A DNA stretch of 64,000 bases from assembly GCA_023301725.1 (NCBI GenBank), contig JALZUD010000016.1, positions 59,803 through 123,802 on the forward strand, in the 5' to 3' direction. The notes beneath the pieces are model-generated. The model was not told where the DNA came from and did no database searches. It worked only from the letters and a program-made list of their open reading frames with translations. The stretch is from Granulosicoccus sp. Its GTDB lineage: Bacteria > Pseudomonadota > Gammaproteobacteria > Granulosicoccales > Granulosicoccaceae. Positions 17,389 to 27,422 of this stretch are shown piece after piece. Within the stretch, counting starts at the first letter, position 1, and every line of letters starts with the position of its first letter. Position numbers and translations under genes: made by a program.

Positions 17389-18542
17389 ACAGCACCCCCC
17401 GATCTCCGCATGGATTCATGAACAGCAACATTCCCGGCTAGTGGATCGTAGCCTCGGGCAGGACCGACTACCCTTTGCGCTATTGCATCCGCCATTAGCT
17501 CGATAGGAACCTGCCGCAACGCAAGGCCTGCCTCAACAACGAGCCTTGGCATACCCCAGACAACCGACGTATGCTCATCTTGAACAATGACCGGACATCC
17601 CGCTTTCACCAACACCTCACATCCGAATAAACCATCCCCTCCCATACCTGTCAAAATCACACCTAAGCACTTGCTTCCAAACAGTGCTGGGATGGATCTA
17701 AACAGTGGGTCAACAGATGGGCGACAGGAATTTTCAGGTGCATCTTGATTTAAGCCAATCACCACATCACTGTGCAATTGATGCAAAACCATATGATAGT
17801 CACCCGGGGCAATGAAAACCTTACCCGCTACTAGCTTGTCGCCAGCCTTTGCTTCCACCACATCCAATGCAGCAACGGTATTAAGTCGTTTTGCCAATTT
17901 GCCGGTGAATTGAGGCGGCATGTGCTGCACAATGACAATAGGGACACCGAGATCCGCAGGTAGTTTTGAAAGCACTTTTGCCAGCGCATCAGGGCCACCA
18001 GTGGATACACCAATAGCCACAATATCAATATTACCGCTCTCACTGCCCGCCGACGCCACTTTCTGTCGCACTGATTCAGCGTGCTGGTCTCTGATTTTTG
18101 CGACAGTATTCCGTCTTCTAAGTTGTGGATCTTCGATATCGCACAAAGCAAAAATCTTAGGTAGTAATTCAACTTTTAATTCAGATCGAATACCCTCAAT
18201 TCCGTGAATTGCGTCGGGCTTGTTGACATATTCACAGGCACCTAATGCTAAAGCATCCAGGGCTGCCTCAGAACCCTCCGAGGTGAGACAACTAACCATT
18301 ATAACTCGCACCGAAGGCCACTTCTTACACATGGCCATTAGTGTTTGTATACCATCCATCTCTGGCATTAGAATATCCAGTGTTACCAGATCCGGTTTCA
18401 ATTGAGCCATTTTTTCTAGCGCAATTTTTCCATTGGCTGCAATACCGACCACCTCTAATCCATCGACAGCGTCAATTACATCTGAAAACAGTTGTTGATA
18501 CATGTAAGAGTCATCAACAATTAGCACACGCTTGTTTTGCAT
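17385..18542 (-). CDS. cheB: Chemotaxis response regulator protein-glutamate methylesterase CheB (first copy)
   Basis: CheB removes methyl groups from receptors and is activated by CheA phosphorylation. Of 385 aa, the receiver occupies 1-120 (Asp56 in LVTLDILMPEMDG), a linker follows, and the methylesterase domain lies at about 172-370. The catalytic triad motifs are GVSTGGPDAL (Ser), VIVQHMPPQF (His) and LTGMGGDG (Asp). It starts 1 nt after the cheY stop and overlaps cheR by 4 nt. A second, diverged cheB lies at 25384-26490 in the same cluster. Confidence 0.95.
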   Translation of the reverse strand: MQNKRVLIVDDSYMYQQLFSDVIDAVDGLEVVGIAANGKIALEKMAQLKPDLVTLDILMPEMDGIQTLMAMCKKWPSVRVIMVSCLTSEGSEAALDALALGACEYVNKPDAIHGIEGIRSELKVELLPKIFALCDIEDPQLRRRNTVAKIRDQHAESVRQKVASAGSESGNIDIVAIGVSTGGPDALAKVLSKLPADLGVPIVIVQHMPPQFTGKLAKRLNTVAALDVVEAKAGDKLVAGKVFIAPGDYHMVLHQLHSDVVIGLNQDAPENSCRPSVDPLFRSIPALFGSKCLGVILTGMGGDGLFGCEVLVKAGCPVIVQDEHTSVVWGMPRLVVEAGLALRQVPIELMADAIAQRVVGPARGYDPLAGNVAVHESMRRSGGAV

Positions 18543-18543
18543 G

Positions 18544-18930
18544 TCAGGCCGCGATCAGACCGAGCAGACGTAACTTATCAATAATCACATCGTCGGTGAA
18601 AGGTTTCATGACGTATTCGTTTGCACCAGCTGCCATAGCCTTTACCACGCGTGACATTTCTGTTTCCGTGGTCACCATCATTAGCCAAATATCTTTGTTA
18701 CTTCTATCACTTCTGACAGCTTTTACAAATTCATAGCCATTCATCTCTGGCATATTCCAGTCAACCAGACAAATCGAGATATCGTCATTCTCCGCCAGAC
18801 GCTCAAGACCTTCCAGACCGTTTCCAGCTTCTGATACCTTGAAATCTATCTTTGTTAGGATACGTTTCAAAATGGCTCGCATAGCACGCGAATCATCAAT
18901 GACTAATGCATGAACTTGTGATGTCGACAT
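18544..18930 (-). CDS. cheY: CheY-type single-domain response regulator
   Basis: This 128-residue receiver has the acidic pair in VIDDSRAM, phospho-acceptor Asp57 in LVDWNMPEMNG, the T/S switch region in MMVTTETE and the conserved Lys in YVMKPF. There is no output domain. The frame extends to 18969, but ATG 18930 (MSTSQVHALV) has a good AGGAAG Shine-Dalgarno and standard CheY length. It sits between the MCP and cheB. The likely partner output is a type IV pilus or unknown motor, since no flagellar genes are near. Confidence 0.92.
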   Translation of the reverse strand: MSTSQVHALVIDDSRAMRAILKRILTKIDFKVSEAGNGLEGLERLAENDDISICLVDWNMPEMNGYEFVKAVRSDRSNKDIWLMMVTTETEMSRVVKAMAAGANEYVMKPFTDDVIIDKLRLLGLIAA

Positions 18931-19025
18931 AACACGTCTTCCTGAATTCTCTTGATAGCGAAGTAACATCCTTACTTCTTGCGTAATAAATAAATTAGTT
19001 TCTTACCGTGACCACGTTGCTTTTG

Positions 19026-21818
19026 TCATGCGGCTTTACTCACATTTTTATCTGATTTCTCTGACGTAGATCCAGCAAAACGTTTGACTAATTGTTGCAA
19101 CCGTCCTGCTGTGTCAGAAAGCTCTGCAGCAGCACCGCTAGTATCATCTGAAGCTTGCTGATTGACCAATGCCTTTTCCGCAACAACTTGAATAACAGAC
19201 GATATAGCTTCACTACCGTTAGCAGTTTTAACAATTGAACGACTTATTTCTTGTGTAACTGTTGCTTGTTCATCAACTGCTGTGGCAATTGTCGACTGGA
19301 TACCGCTGATTCTTGAAATAATTTTCCCGATCGATCCTATAGCTTCTACTGCAGATTCTGTGTCGCTCTGGATATCGCTTATTCTGGACTCTATCTTTTC
19401 TGTGGCTTTTGCCGTCTCTTTAGCCAACTCCTTGACCTCATTGGCTACCACAGCAAAACCTTTCCCTGCATCTCCAGCTCTTGCAGCTTCAATTGTTGCG
19501 TTCAAAGCAAGAAGATTCGTTTGCTCGGCAATTGAAGTAATGTCTTTAATAACTGTGCCTATTCCAGCGCTACTCTCCGCCAATTTACGAACTGTCGTAT
19601 CGGTCTCTTGAGCAATTAACACAGCCTCGTTTGCAACCGATTCAGCAGCTGTTGCATTTCTGGCTATTTCCTTAATTGATGAGCTCATTTGCTCAGTTGC
19701 TCCAGCGACACTATCTACGCCTGAACCAACTTCTGAGGTAATCAAGGTTGCCTCACGAGCACTCTGAGTATTTGAAGACACCGTCTCTTTCATATCCACC
19801 GACAAGGCGTTAAGCCTCTCGGAAGCAAGTGCTAGTTGGGTGGCATTTTCGTCGATACCACGCATACTTCCACGCAACTCGGAAAACAATTGATCCAATG
19901 CACGCCCCATCTGGCCGGCGAGGTCGTCACCGACTGTATCTATCGGATGTTCAAGATTCCCATTTGCAGCGGCGCTGACCGCTATCAAAAGTGCATCTAC
20001 CCGGCGCTGTAGTTCATTTGCAGATTGTTGTTGTTCTTTGGCAAGCACTCGCTCGTCTGCGTGCCGCTGGTTCCTTTCTTCCTGCTCTCGACGCTCGGCT
20101 TGAAGCTTGAGATCCTCTTGTGTCTGTTTGGCTTTTTCCAGCTCTACCTGTTCATCTTGAAGCCGCAATGCCTCTAAAGCATTGTGTTTGAACACCTCAA
20201 CGGTACGCGCCAAACTCGACAGCTCGTCTCCACCACGAGCATTCACATTAACATCGTAGTTCCCATCAGCCAGTGATCGCAATGCGTCAATTATGTTGAT
20301 GAGGCGCACCAGTATGGTTCTTGAGACCACCAGCCAATAAACTAGTGCAGTGATTAGCATACTGACAAATGCAACAACTACAAGCTGTGTTTGGCTTGAG
20401 ACAATCAACTCATTGACCGCATTTCCTGCATTGTCTACGTCCTTTTGACTATCTTTCACACTACTGACCATTCGCTCGACAGCGTTGTCTTGGTTTAAGA
20501 GAATCACTTCGACCAGGTTTGCGATTACTCCAGCATGTACGATCGCATTTGTACGCAATTGAACAACACTTTCAGCAGATTCCGATTTCAGCAAAAATTG
20601 CTCGATGTCATCAAACACATCTGACATCCCCCTTATCTCCACCAATACAGGCTTAGCTGCGTTGATCGCTTCGGCGGCATTACGGTGTCGTTGTTTCAAG
20701 GAATCCAACCCTTGAAGGTCGACCATATTCGGAACTTGAGCGACCACACCTGCAATCGTGTTCAATTCGACACGAAGCTGTAAAGAGGCAACCAAATTGT
20801 CCACACCCGTGGTCATTAGTTCAGGCAACTCGGTGTTCACTCGCTTATGTAGCGTTGCACCGATTCTTTGTGCATCTGAAAAAGTGGCATCTATTATGGG
20901 TGAAAGGATTGTTTTAGATAATTTTTCGATCTGCTCCAGTTCTTTTGCCAAGCTTACTGTTTCCCAACCTTTTCCATCAGCCTGCACCAGGCGGTAGATA
21001 CTAGAGTCGCCAACGGTCAGACTTCGTAACTGGACAAGCAAGTCATAATATTCGGTTTTGTCTTTAATTCGTGTTTTGTCTACTCTGGAATCCAGCTGCG
21101 TGACGGTTTCCAACATCTCGATGGCGGATTTTTCATCAGCACGTATCTCCGATTCACTGTTTGTAAATAGAGACGTTCTTAATTGATTCACAAGCCGTGC
21201 GATTTCAGCCTCTAATTTGACAGTAGCGACCATAGAATCAATGTATTTATTGAGCACGATGTCTACCGCCGCACCGCTTTGTTGGGCAATACGCTTGGCC
21301 GTTTTCATAAACTTCGATGTTGTTTTATTGACGATAGCCAGCAGGTTTTCATCTATAGCCAAAAGCTGTTGATCTGCGCTGGAAGCCGCTTGCAGAATGT
21401 TGTCAGTATTCAATACGAGATTCTTTTTAAGCACATAGAGTTTTTCTACATTTTTCTCTCGTTCTAAAAGATCAAGCAGACTCTCACTTGCGTTAACTTT
21501 GTTAATTTCATTCGCAATTTTTTCTTCAAAAATAAGTGTGGATTTGCTCAATGATTCGAGCATTAACCGATATTCACGATCGGTTTCCTCAAGGTTGGCA
21601 GCACGTGCCAACAACGGCACCCTGGCACCTACCTCGGCAGAAAGTTGCGACAACTCCATGGATTCAACCATGAGAGGAACATTTTTCTGTGTGATATGTT
21701 CAAGTGATTTACCTACGCGTGCGTACGAGTGAAACGCAATTGCAGTAGCGACCAATGTTGTTGCCATGACGCATCCAAAGGCAACAAGAAGCTTAGGCCG
21801 AATACCCAGTGCTAACAT
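19026..21818 (-). CDS. Large methyl-accepting chemotaxis protein
   Basis: The receptor is 930 aa. It has TM1 (about 9-30), a long all-helical periplasmic sensor of about 450 residues, TM2 (about 485-505), a HAMP region (about 507-560), an unusually charged coiled-coil stretch rich in Glu, Gln and Arg (about 565-615), a second HAMP-like segment, and the cytoplasmic signalling hairpin. The hairpin tip [20 protein letters not shown] continues into [20 protein letters not shown], the MCP hallmark. The C-terminus ends in VSKAA with no NWETF-type CheR tether, consistent with CheR lacking a tether-binding extension. The helical sensor resembles HBM/TorS-like bundles; the ligand is unknown. Confidence 0.94.
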   Translation of the reverse strand: MLALGIRPKLLVAFGCVMATTLVATAIAFHSYARVGKSLEHITQKNVPLMVESMELSQLSAEVGARVPLLARAANLEETDREYRLMLESLSKSTLIFEEKIANEINKVNASESLLDLLEREKNVEKLYVLKKNLVLNTDNILQAASSADQQLLAIDENLLAIVNKTTSKFMKTAKRIAQQSGAAVDIVLNKYIDSMVATVKLEAEIARLVNQLRTSLFTNSESEIRADEKSAIEMLETVTQLDSRVDKTRIKDKTEYYDLLVQLRSLTVGDSSIYRLVQADGKGWETVSLAKELEQIEKLSKTILSPIIDATFSDAQRIGATLHKRVNTELPELMTTGVDNLVASLQLRVELNTIAGVVAQVPNMVDLQGLDSLKQRHRNAAEAINAAKPVLVEIRGMSDVFDDIEQFLLKSESAESVVQLRTNAIVHAGVIANLVEVILLNQDNAVERMVSSVKDSQKDVDNAGNAVNELIVSSQTQLVVVAFVSMLITALVYWLVVSRTILVRLINIIDALRSLADGNYDVNVNARGGDELSSLARTVEVFKHNALEALRLQDEQVELEKAKQTQEDLKLQAERREQEERNQRHADERVLAKEQQQSANELQRRVDALLIAVSAAANGNLEHPIDTVGDDLAGQMGRALDQLFSELRGSMRGIDENATQLALASERLNALSVDMKETVSSNTQSAREATLITSEVGSGVDSVAGATEQMSSSIKEIARNATAAESVANEAVLIAQETDTTVRKLAESSAGIGTVIKDITSIAEQTNLLALNATIEAARAGDAGKGFAVVANEVKELAKETAKATEKIESRISDIQSDTESAVEAIGSIGKIISRISGIQSTIATAVDEQATVTQEISRSIVKTANGSEAISSVIQVVAEKALVNQQASDDTSGAAAELSDTAGRLQQLVKRFAGSTSEKSDKNVSKAA

Positions 21819-21858
21819 CTAACAGGCCTGGTTTCACTAATCGACAACGGCAGAATCT

Positions 21859-22329
21859 TCATATAGCCTCTGCAATTGCGTCTGTACGATTCAATACTTC
21901 TGCGCTGACCAGCTTATCAATTGCCATCGTTAAAAGTAGCTTGCCATCAAGCTTATAAGCACGCTGAATCAATTCACCAGCCATGCCTGTCAGGTTATCC
22001 GGTGGTGACTCAAAGCTATCGTCTGCCAGGCCGAGTACATCGCCGATTCTATCTGCAAGTAAACTAAAAGCACCTGAGTTAGTTCGGACGACAATATTCA
22101 TCGGGATCTGATCCTCTTCACGATCCGGTAGTTCTAGCAAGGTCCGTAGATCTACAGCTGTCACTATTTGCCCGCGTAAATTAATCAACCCTTTAACCAC
22201 CTTGGGCGCTAAAGCAACTGGTGTAATTTCCTGAAATCTTATGATTTCCTGTACCTGCTCTACCTCTATACCGAAGTAGTACTTATCTAGGTAAAAGGTG
22301 CAATATTTTTGCGATATAGATTGACTCAC
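21859..22329 (-). CDS. cheW: Chemotaxis coupling protein CheW
   Basis: CheW bridges receptors and CheA. The 156 aa form a single CheW fold, with characteristic stretches FYLDKYYFGIEVEQVQEI, VVKGLINLRGQIVTAVDLR and the later FSLLADRIGDVL. It overlaps the cheA stop by 4 nt and precedes the MCP by 40 nt, so CheA, CheW and receptor come from one transcript. Confidence 0.95.
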   Translation of the reverse strand: MSQSISQKYCTFYLDKYYFGIEVEQVQEIIRFQEITPVALAPKVVKGLINLRGQIVTAVDLRTLLELPDREEDQIPMNIVVRTNSGAFSLLADRIGDVLGLADDSFESPPDNLTGMAGELIQRAYKLDGKLLLTMAIDKLVSAEVLNRTDAIAEAI

Positions 22330-25088
22330 GCAGCCTCTCCAAGCTCAATTAACAATTTCTGGGTACTGGCTGAAAAGGCGGTTACATCTAACAATTCAGT
22401 TACTTGACCCTGTATAGCTGCAGTGCCTGTAACTCCCGCCCTACTCGCTTTGCCTCGTACCTGTAAAACCTCATCTACGACATCGATAATTTCTTTAACA
22501 ATGAGGCCAACCTGCCTTCCTTCCTCTCCGAATACAACAACCTGCATTAATTCGCCGGGCTGATTTTCTACACGGCTTATCGCTCTTCGATCGAGCAAGA
22601 ATTCTGACAGCTCTACCAAAGGTAGAATTTGGCCGCGGTACTGAACAACCTGAATATCGCCAACCATTTCAGTTTGCTTTATTTCGAATTGCTCTAGACG
22701 CGCAACTTGATTTAGAGGAATTGCAAGTCTGCTTCCAGCTGAAGTATTGACAAGCAACAATGATTCACTGGGTCGCGCGTTGTCATCACCCTCAGGTTTA
22801 GTATTTTTTGATTCTGAGTTCGCTGCATCTCCAATTACCCGTGCGCGATGGCCTATACCTAAAGTATCCAGTATCAAAGCTACCCGGCCATCCCCCATAA
22901 TCGTGGCGCCTGCAAAAACCGGAATACTCTTTAGAGCATCGGCCAACGGCTTTACGACAATTTCCTGTGTATCGTTTATTTGATCCACTACAAGCCCGAA
23001 GCGACGCTTTTCGGCTTGTAAAACTACAATATTCAAGGCACCAGAACGTTGTTCAGGTAACTTTAATTCTTTCTGCAAATAAACAAGAGGTAACAACTGA
23101 CCTCGTAGCCTATGAACAGGACACCCTTGAATGTTTTCAATGCCATCACTTTGCTGATCCTCATCAATTCGAATTAACTCAATCAGGTTAATCTGAGGAA
23201 TCGCAAACCGTTGCTGCCCGGTGGACACAATAAGTGCGGGCACTATGGCCAATGTCAAAGGGACACGAATTTTAAAGGTAGTGCCACGCCCCACTTCAGT
23301 GTCCAGATCGATAGCACCACTGATTTTTTCAATATTCGTTTTGACAACGTCCATGCCTACACCACGACCAGAGATGTTTGTTACCTCTTCAGCCGTCGAA
23401 AAACCAGGCAGGAAGATCATTTTACAGATCTCCGAGTCCGTCATTTTGCTCGCTTGTTCAGCGGTTACTATGCCATTTTCAATGGCTTTCTTCTTTATTC
23501 GTTCTGCGGGTATACCACCCCCATCGTCAGAGATTTCGATGTGTACCTGCCCCCCCTCATGAAATGCTCTAAGCATTAAAACACCTTCTGGAGGCTTACC
23601 AGCCGCTACTCTTGCCTCAGTTGATTCTATGCCATGGTCGACTGAATTGCGTACAAGGTGCGTTATGGGATCTTTCATCGCCTCTATTAAAGACTTATCA
23701 AGCTCTGTTGATTTACCCTCCATCTCTACCCGTATTTTCTTACCACATGCACGTGAAAGATCGCGCACAACCCGTGGCAATTTTGCCCAGACACTATGTA
23801 TAGGCTGCATACGGGTTTGCATCACACCCTCTTGTAATTCACTAGTGATTAGGTTCAACCGTTGAGCTGCGGCGACAACCTGCACATTCTCATGCACACC
23901 CACATATTCTACAATCTGATTTCGAGCAAGCACTAGCTCACCAACAAGATTCATCAACGAATCAAGCACTGGCACATCGACACGTATCGACGCCTCAACT
24001 GCAGTTTCTGCAACCTGGGAATCCTTGGGCTTAACCGTGGCGCGTGATTGCGAATCAGCTTTTACAGCAGAGCCTTCCTTCTTTGATACTGAGGTTGCCA
24101 CGTCTAGAGCACGAGTCTTATCTGTTTGTTCTTGATTATCGCCCACTGTCACTACTTTTTTCGGCGTCACTACCATCTCGGCCGTTTGCAGTTGTCCAGT
24201 GCTCTTGAGCTCACTCAGGACATTGATGAGCTGTTTATAGTTTTTTCTACCGTCATGCCCGTGAGCACTGATTTCATGCAGCATTGATCGAACAGCGTCA
24301 ACCATTGCTAATAGGCCTGTGGCGATTTGCTCATTCATGCTGTACTCGCCATCGCGTAGCTTCACAAGCAGGTTCTCACCGATGTGAGTTACCTTTTCAA
24401 GCTTGTCAAACCCAAAGAAACCACATGTCCCTTTTATGGTGTGCATCGACCTGAATATCGATGACAACATATCTCGATTATCTGGCTGTTCTTCAAGTTC
24501 TATCAATTCACTGTCAACGACATCAAGATTTTCAAAACTCTCTTGCAGAAAGTCTTTCAGAACCTCTTTCATCTCATCATCAAGCTCTACAACCACCGGC
24601 TCTTCAGTGTCTTCTTCATCCTCGTCAAGTTCGGCGTCCTGTGCATAATTCACAGCAGGCTTATCCACCTCACTCCGAGTGTTATCTACATCGGCGGCTG
24701 GCGTTTCTGAAGACGGTTCATTGAAATGAGATTCAAGCCGCTTAATCAACGACTGGTAGTCTCCGCCATCACTGCCTGTGGCGGCAATGACATCTAACTG
24801 TTCGCGAATTGCATCCACCATCTCTAGCAGGAGACTGGCCTTCTCCTCGTTCAGCTCAAATTCTTTACTGCGCAATCTATCGAGCAGGTTTTCCCCCATG
24901 TGGGCAACGCTCTCAAGTGTCGCAAATCCAAGAAAACCGCAACTACCCTTGACCGTATGTATTATTCGAAATACATTGGCAAGAGTTGCCACATCACTAG
25001 GGTCTTGTTCCAGACTAATGAAATCCAAATCTAACTGATCAAGTCCTTCGCGACTTTCAGACAAAAATTCTTGGAGAATATCGACCAT
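22326..25088 (-). CDS. cheA: Chemotaxis histidine kinase CheA with tandem Hpt domains and two CheW-like domains
   Basis: This 920-aa kinase starts with two Hpt domains: His44 in FRIIHTVKGSCGFLGF and a second in FRSMHTIKGTCGFFGF (about 218). An acidic linker and no recognisable P2 (CheY-docking) domain come next. Then come the dimerisation helices (VDVPVLDSLMNLVGELVLARN begins it), the ATPase (HLVRNSVDHGIE, ISDDGGGIP, LPGFSTAEEV, GRGVGMDVV) and two C-terminal CheW-like domains instead of one. All catalytic motifs are intact. Tandem Hpt plus tandem coupling domains recall type IV pilus ChpA-like and alternative-cellular-function CheA kinases more than E. coli flagellar CheA. Confidence 0.95.
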   Translation of the reverse strand: MVDILQEFLSESREGLDQLDLDFISLEQDPSDVATLANVFRIIHTVKGSCGFLGFATLESVAHMGENLLDRLRSKEFELNEEKASLLLEMVDAIREQLDVIAATGSDGGDYQSLIKRLESHFNEPSSETPAADVDNTRSEVDKPAVNYAQDAELDEDEEDTEEPVVVELDDEMKEVLKDFLQESFENLDVVDSELIELEEQPDNRDMLSSIFRSMHTIKGTCGFFGFDKLEKVTHIGENLLVKLRDGEYSMNEQIATGLLAMVDAVRSMLHEISAHGHDGRKNYKQLINVLSELKSTGQLQTAEMVVTPKKVVTVGDNQEQTDKTRALDVATSVSKKEGSAVKADSQSRATVKPKDSQVAETAVEASIRVDVPVLDSLMNLVGELVLARNQIVEYVGVHENVQVVAAAQRLNLITSELQEGVMQTRMQPIHSVWAKLPRVVRDLSRACGKKIRVEMEGKSTELDKSLIEAMKDPITHLVRNSVDHGIESTEARVAAGKPPEGVLMLRAFHEGGQVHIEISDDGGGIPAERIKKKAIENGIVTAEQASKMTDSEICKMIFLPGFSTAEEVTNISGRGVGMDVVKTNIEKISGAIDLDTEVGRGTTFKIRVPLTLAIVPALIVSTGQQRFAIPQINLIELIRIDEDQQSDGIENIQGCPVHRLRGQLLPLVYLQKELKLPEQRSGALNIVVLQAEKRRFGLVVDQINDTQEIVVKPLADALKSIPVFAGATIMGDGRVALILDTLGIGHRARVIGDAANSESKNTKPEGDDNARPSESLLLVNTSAGSRLAIPLNQVARLEQFEIKQTEMVGDIQVVQYRGQILPLVELSEFLLDRRAISRVENQPGELMQVVVFGEEGRQVGLIVKEIIDVVDEVLQVRGKASRAGVTGTAAIQGQVTELLDVTAFSASTQKLLIELGEAA

Positions 25089-25383
25089 TAGTTCTGTTCT
25101 CGATGTGGCACCTTGATTGTCTGCTCACACTCAGTCGAAAGTAAGAAGCATGTCAAAGTTTGTTTAACTCTAAGCTTTTATCGACACCTAGTCTGATCAC
25201 TGAATACACTGCTATTGATGTTTCGCAACGGATGAGTTACGTTGATTTTAGCGAGCTATTGCACATGCATTATGCTGGTCAACATTAGATGTATTCATCG
25301 CCAGATTGTCTTTAGCCTTTATCAGCAGCACCTTGGTTTTTAGTGTTTGTACGCCAGTGTTGTGCCCACTCAAGGTTAAATAT
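25089..25383. other. Intergenic region between cheB2 and cheA
   Basis: This 295-nt gap sits inside an otherwise compact cluster and probably carries a cheA promoter. I see only a weak TTGACC (minus strand, about 25280) without a good -10, and no hairpin, small ORF or RNA gene. Confidence 0.3.
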
Positions 25384-26490
25384 TCAGGTTAGACCTGACA
25401 ATACTTCGTTGAGTGCAGGAGCTATCTGATCTAGCCCAACAATTTCATCCTCAGCGTCCATAGCATGTGCCGCACCTGGCATTCCCCACACTACACTGCT
25501 CACCTTATCTTGTATTAGCGTGACACTACCTGCATCGCGCAAGGCTTTAAGACCCTGAGCACCATCTTCCCCCATTCCGGTCAATAGCATGCCAATCACT
25601 TGATTAGGTGCATGCATTGCCATACTTCTGAATAGGATGTCTACTGAGGGCCGATGTCCTGACATCTTGGCACTGTCCAATATTTTCCAAAAATATTCAT
25701 CTTCGCGACATTCCAGTGTTAGATGGCGGCCACCGGGTGCGATATAACCATGGTCTGGTAGAAGTCGTTCGCCATCCTTGGCAATGGAAAAAGTTAAATG
25801 GCTATGACAATCCATACGCTTGGCAAAGGATTCCATAAAGTCTACTGGCATGTGCTGGGCGATTACAAACGTACAGCCCTTAACGCTCAACTCGCCCAGT
25901 ATTTGACGAAGTGCTTCCGGTCCGCCTGTACTCGAGCCTATTGCTATCAGTCGCTTTATATCTGTACTAATCCGTGCACCTTGCGCAAGTTTCGTTTTCA
26001 GCTCAGTGAGCTGTAATACAAGCTGCGGTTTGGTAACCACTTGGGACGATGCAAATTCAACTGCCGCGGCGGATTTCACTTTGCCTACAAATTCTTGAAT
26101 ATATTCGGCCATGCTTTCACCGCTTCTTGCACTTTGTTTATGCATAAAGTCAATGGCACCAGCCTCAAGAGACTCGAGAGTTGCAGCAGCACCTGTTCTC
26201 GTTAGTGAAGAAAACATAACAACAGGAACTGGATGTGTGCGCATCAGACTTCTAAGAAAAGTAACCCCATCCATCTTAGGCATTTCAACATCCAGCGTAA
26301 TGACATCGGGCTGTAGCATTTTTATTTTTTCACGCGCCTCAAATGGATCTAACGCGTAACCAACAACTTCACAGTCCGAGTCTTCATTAAATGCTGCCTC
26401 CAGAAATCGACAAATGGTAATCGAATCGTCCACGATAAGAACTTTTATCTTTCTTACCGATTTGGCTTGTACTGCATCTGCTTGCATCAC
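25384..26490 (-). CDS. Second CheB-type protein-glutamate methylesterase
   Basis: This is a second CheB of 368 aa. The receiver has Asp67 in VITLDVEMPKMDG. The methylesterase domain follows with GSSTGGPEALRQ (Ser), VIAQHMPVDFMESFAKRM (His) and LTGMGEDGAQG (Asp). The sequence differs clearly from the 17385-18542 copy (different linker, VEMPK against ILMPE), so it is a paralogue and not a recent duplication. It lies upstream of cheA and downstream of the stand-alone receiver. Two CheBs with one CheR may mean that one acts on another receptor set. Confidence 0.93.
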   Translation of the reverse strand: MMQADAVQAKSVRKIKVLIVDDSITICRFLEAAFNEDSDCEVVGYALDPFEAREKIKMLQPDVITLDVEMPKMDGVTFLRSLMRTHPVPVVMFSSLTRTGAAATLESLEAGAIDFMHKQSARSGESMAEYIQEFVGKVKSAAAVEFASSQVVTKPQLVLQLTELKTKLAQGARISTDIKRLIAIGSSTGGPEALRQILGELSVKGCTFVIAQHMPVDFMESFAKRMDCHSHLTFSIAKDGERLLPDHGYIAPGGRHLTLECREDEYFWKILDSAKMSGHRPSVDILFRSMAMHAPNQVIGMLLTGMGEDGAQGLKALRDAGSVTLIQDKVSSVVWGMPGAAHAMDAEDEIVGLDQIAPALNEVLSGLT

Positions 26491-26604
26491 AGTAGGACTC
26501 TCATTATTGTTGGTTTAACCTAACCAAACCAAAAAAATATTCATTAGGCTACTGGTACCAAAGTGCAACAAATGCTCCATGAAACAAAGCATCACTAGGT
26601 CAAA

Positions 26605-27024
26605 TTACGTGTTACTCACTGAGATGCAACTTTGAACTAGATTCAACAGTGATGAATTGTCGCAAAGCACATCTTTCTCTATTATCTGAGCGCCTATTTC
26701 AGATAGAAAGTCATACTGATCTGGCAGCAACTTTACTGAGGAACAAAGATATATTGCGCAAGTGTCATATTTTGGCAATTGGCGAAAGCGCTCTAGCAAT
26801 TCCATGCCATCAGTTACCGGCATGTAGTAATCCACAATAAGCACTCGAGGAATACTCTGAGACATAGCCTGCAATGCCTCTTTAGCACCTCTACAGAGCT
26901 GGTAGCTTATGTCGGCGCGAGCCAATGACCAAGAGACTATTTCTAACGTTAGTTCGCTATCATCAACAACCAGTAAATCCAGTGTATTCGTAGCCTGCGT
27001 ATTTATGACAGGCAAAGAAATCAT
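26605..27024 (-). CDS. Stand-alone receiver protein
   Basis: This 139-aa receiver has the acidic pair in VVDDSELT, the phospho-acceptor Asp65 in VLIVDYYMPVTDG, and CSS plus IIEKDVL in the switch positions. It has no output domain and diverges from CheY in the alpha4-beta5 face. Its ATG overlaps the upstream small DHp-like gene as ATGA, so the two are probably made together. It could be a phosphate sink or an adaptor in the chemotaxis-type pathway. Confidence 0.85.
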   Translation of the reverse strand: MISLPVINTQATNTLDLLVVDDSELTLEIVSWSLARADISYQLCRGAKEALQAMSQSIPRVLIVDYYMPVTDGMELLERFRQLPKYDTCAIYLCSSVKLLPDQYDFLSEIGAQIIEKDVLCDNSSLLNLVQSCISVSNT

Positions 27025-27398
27025 TGATCAGCGCCCTCGAAGCCCGACGTAGCTGCAGGCGAGACACCAGGAACTAAGGCCTCAATCATGCTGTCGAGTT
27101 GAGCGACAGAGCGTTGAATTCTGGATAAGCAAAATCGACACTCATTTTCCAGTTTTTCTACACGGTTGAGTCGCTCTTCGCGAGAGTCGACCTTACTCGA
27201 CTCACACAACTCATCAAAAGAGCCCTCCAACGCCTGACACATCCCCTTAGAGATAGCGAGAGATGCACGAATATCGTGCCGTACTCTGGCATCACTCAAC
27301 GGGCTTACGGTGGGTAATTCACTGGGCTTATTACTGCTCATATTCGAATCGTAGAAACAACATTCAGTTCCATGTAACGACGACATCAGCAACATCAT
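27021..27398 (-). CDS. Small protein with a DHp-like helix pair (truncated kinase core or phosphotransfer protein)
   Basis: This 125-aa protein has no signal peptide or membrane segment. Its central part, SDARVRHDIRASLAISKGM, resembles the H-box of histidine kinase dimerisation domains (H-D-I-R followed by a hydrophobic helix), and a second long charged helix follows. No ATP-binding domain is present. It is coupled by ATGA overlap to a stand-alone receiver. Internal starts (for example at 27341, MSSNKPSELP) are possible; neither has a clear Shine-Dalgarno. A phosphotransfer function is inference from one motif; it may instead be an unrelated helical protein. Confidence 0.5.
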   Translation of the reverse strand: MMLLMSSLHGTECCFYDSNMSSNKPSELPTVSPLSDARVRHDIRASLAISKGMCQALEGSFDELCESSKVDSREERLNRVEKLENECRFCLSRIQRSVAQLDSMIEALVPGVSPAATSGFEGADQ

Positions 27399-27422
27399 GA
27401 GCCCATCAGCTGCAACTTCAGG

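Noticed and set aside
24403..24724. Ser-rich plus-strand frames opposite cheA
   Set aside because: Low-complexity shadows of the acidic linker codons of cheA.
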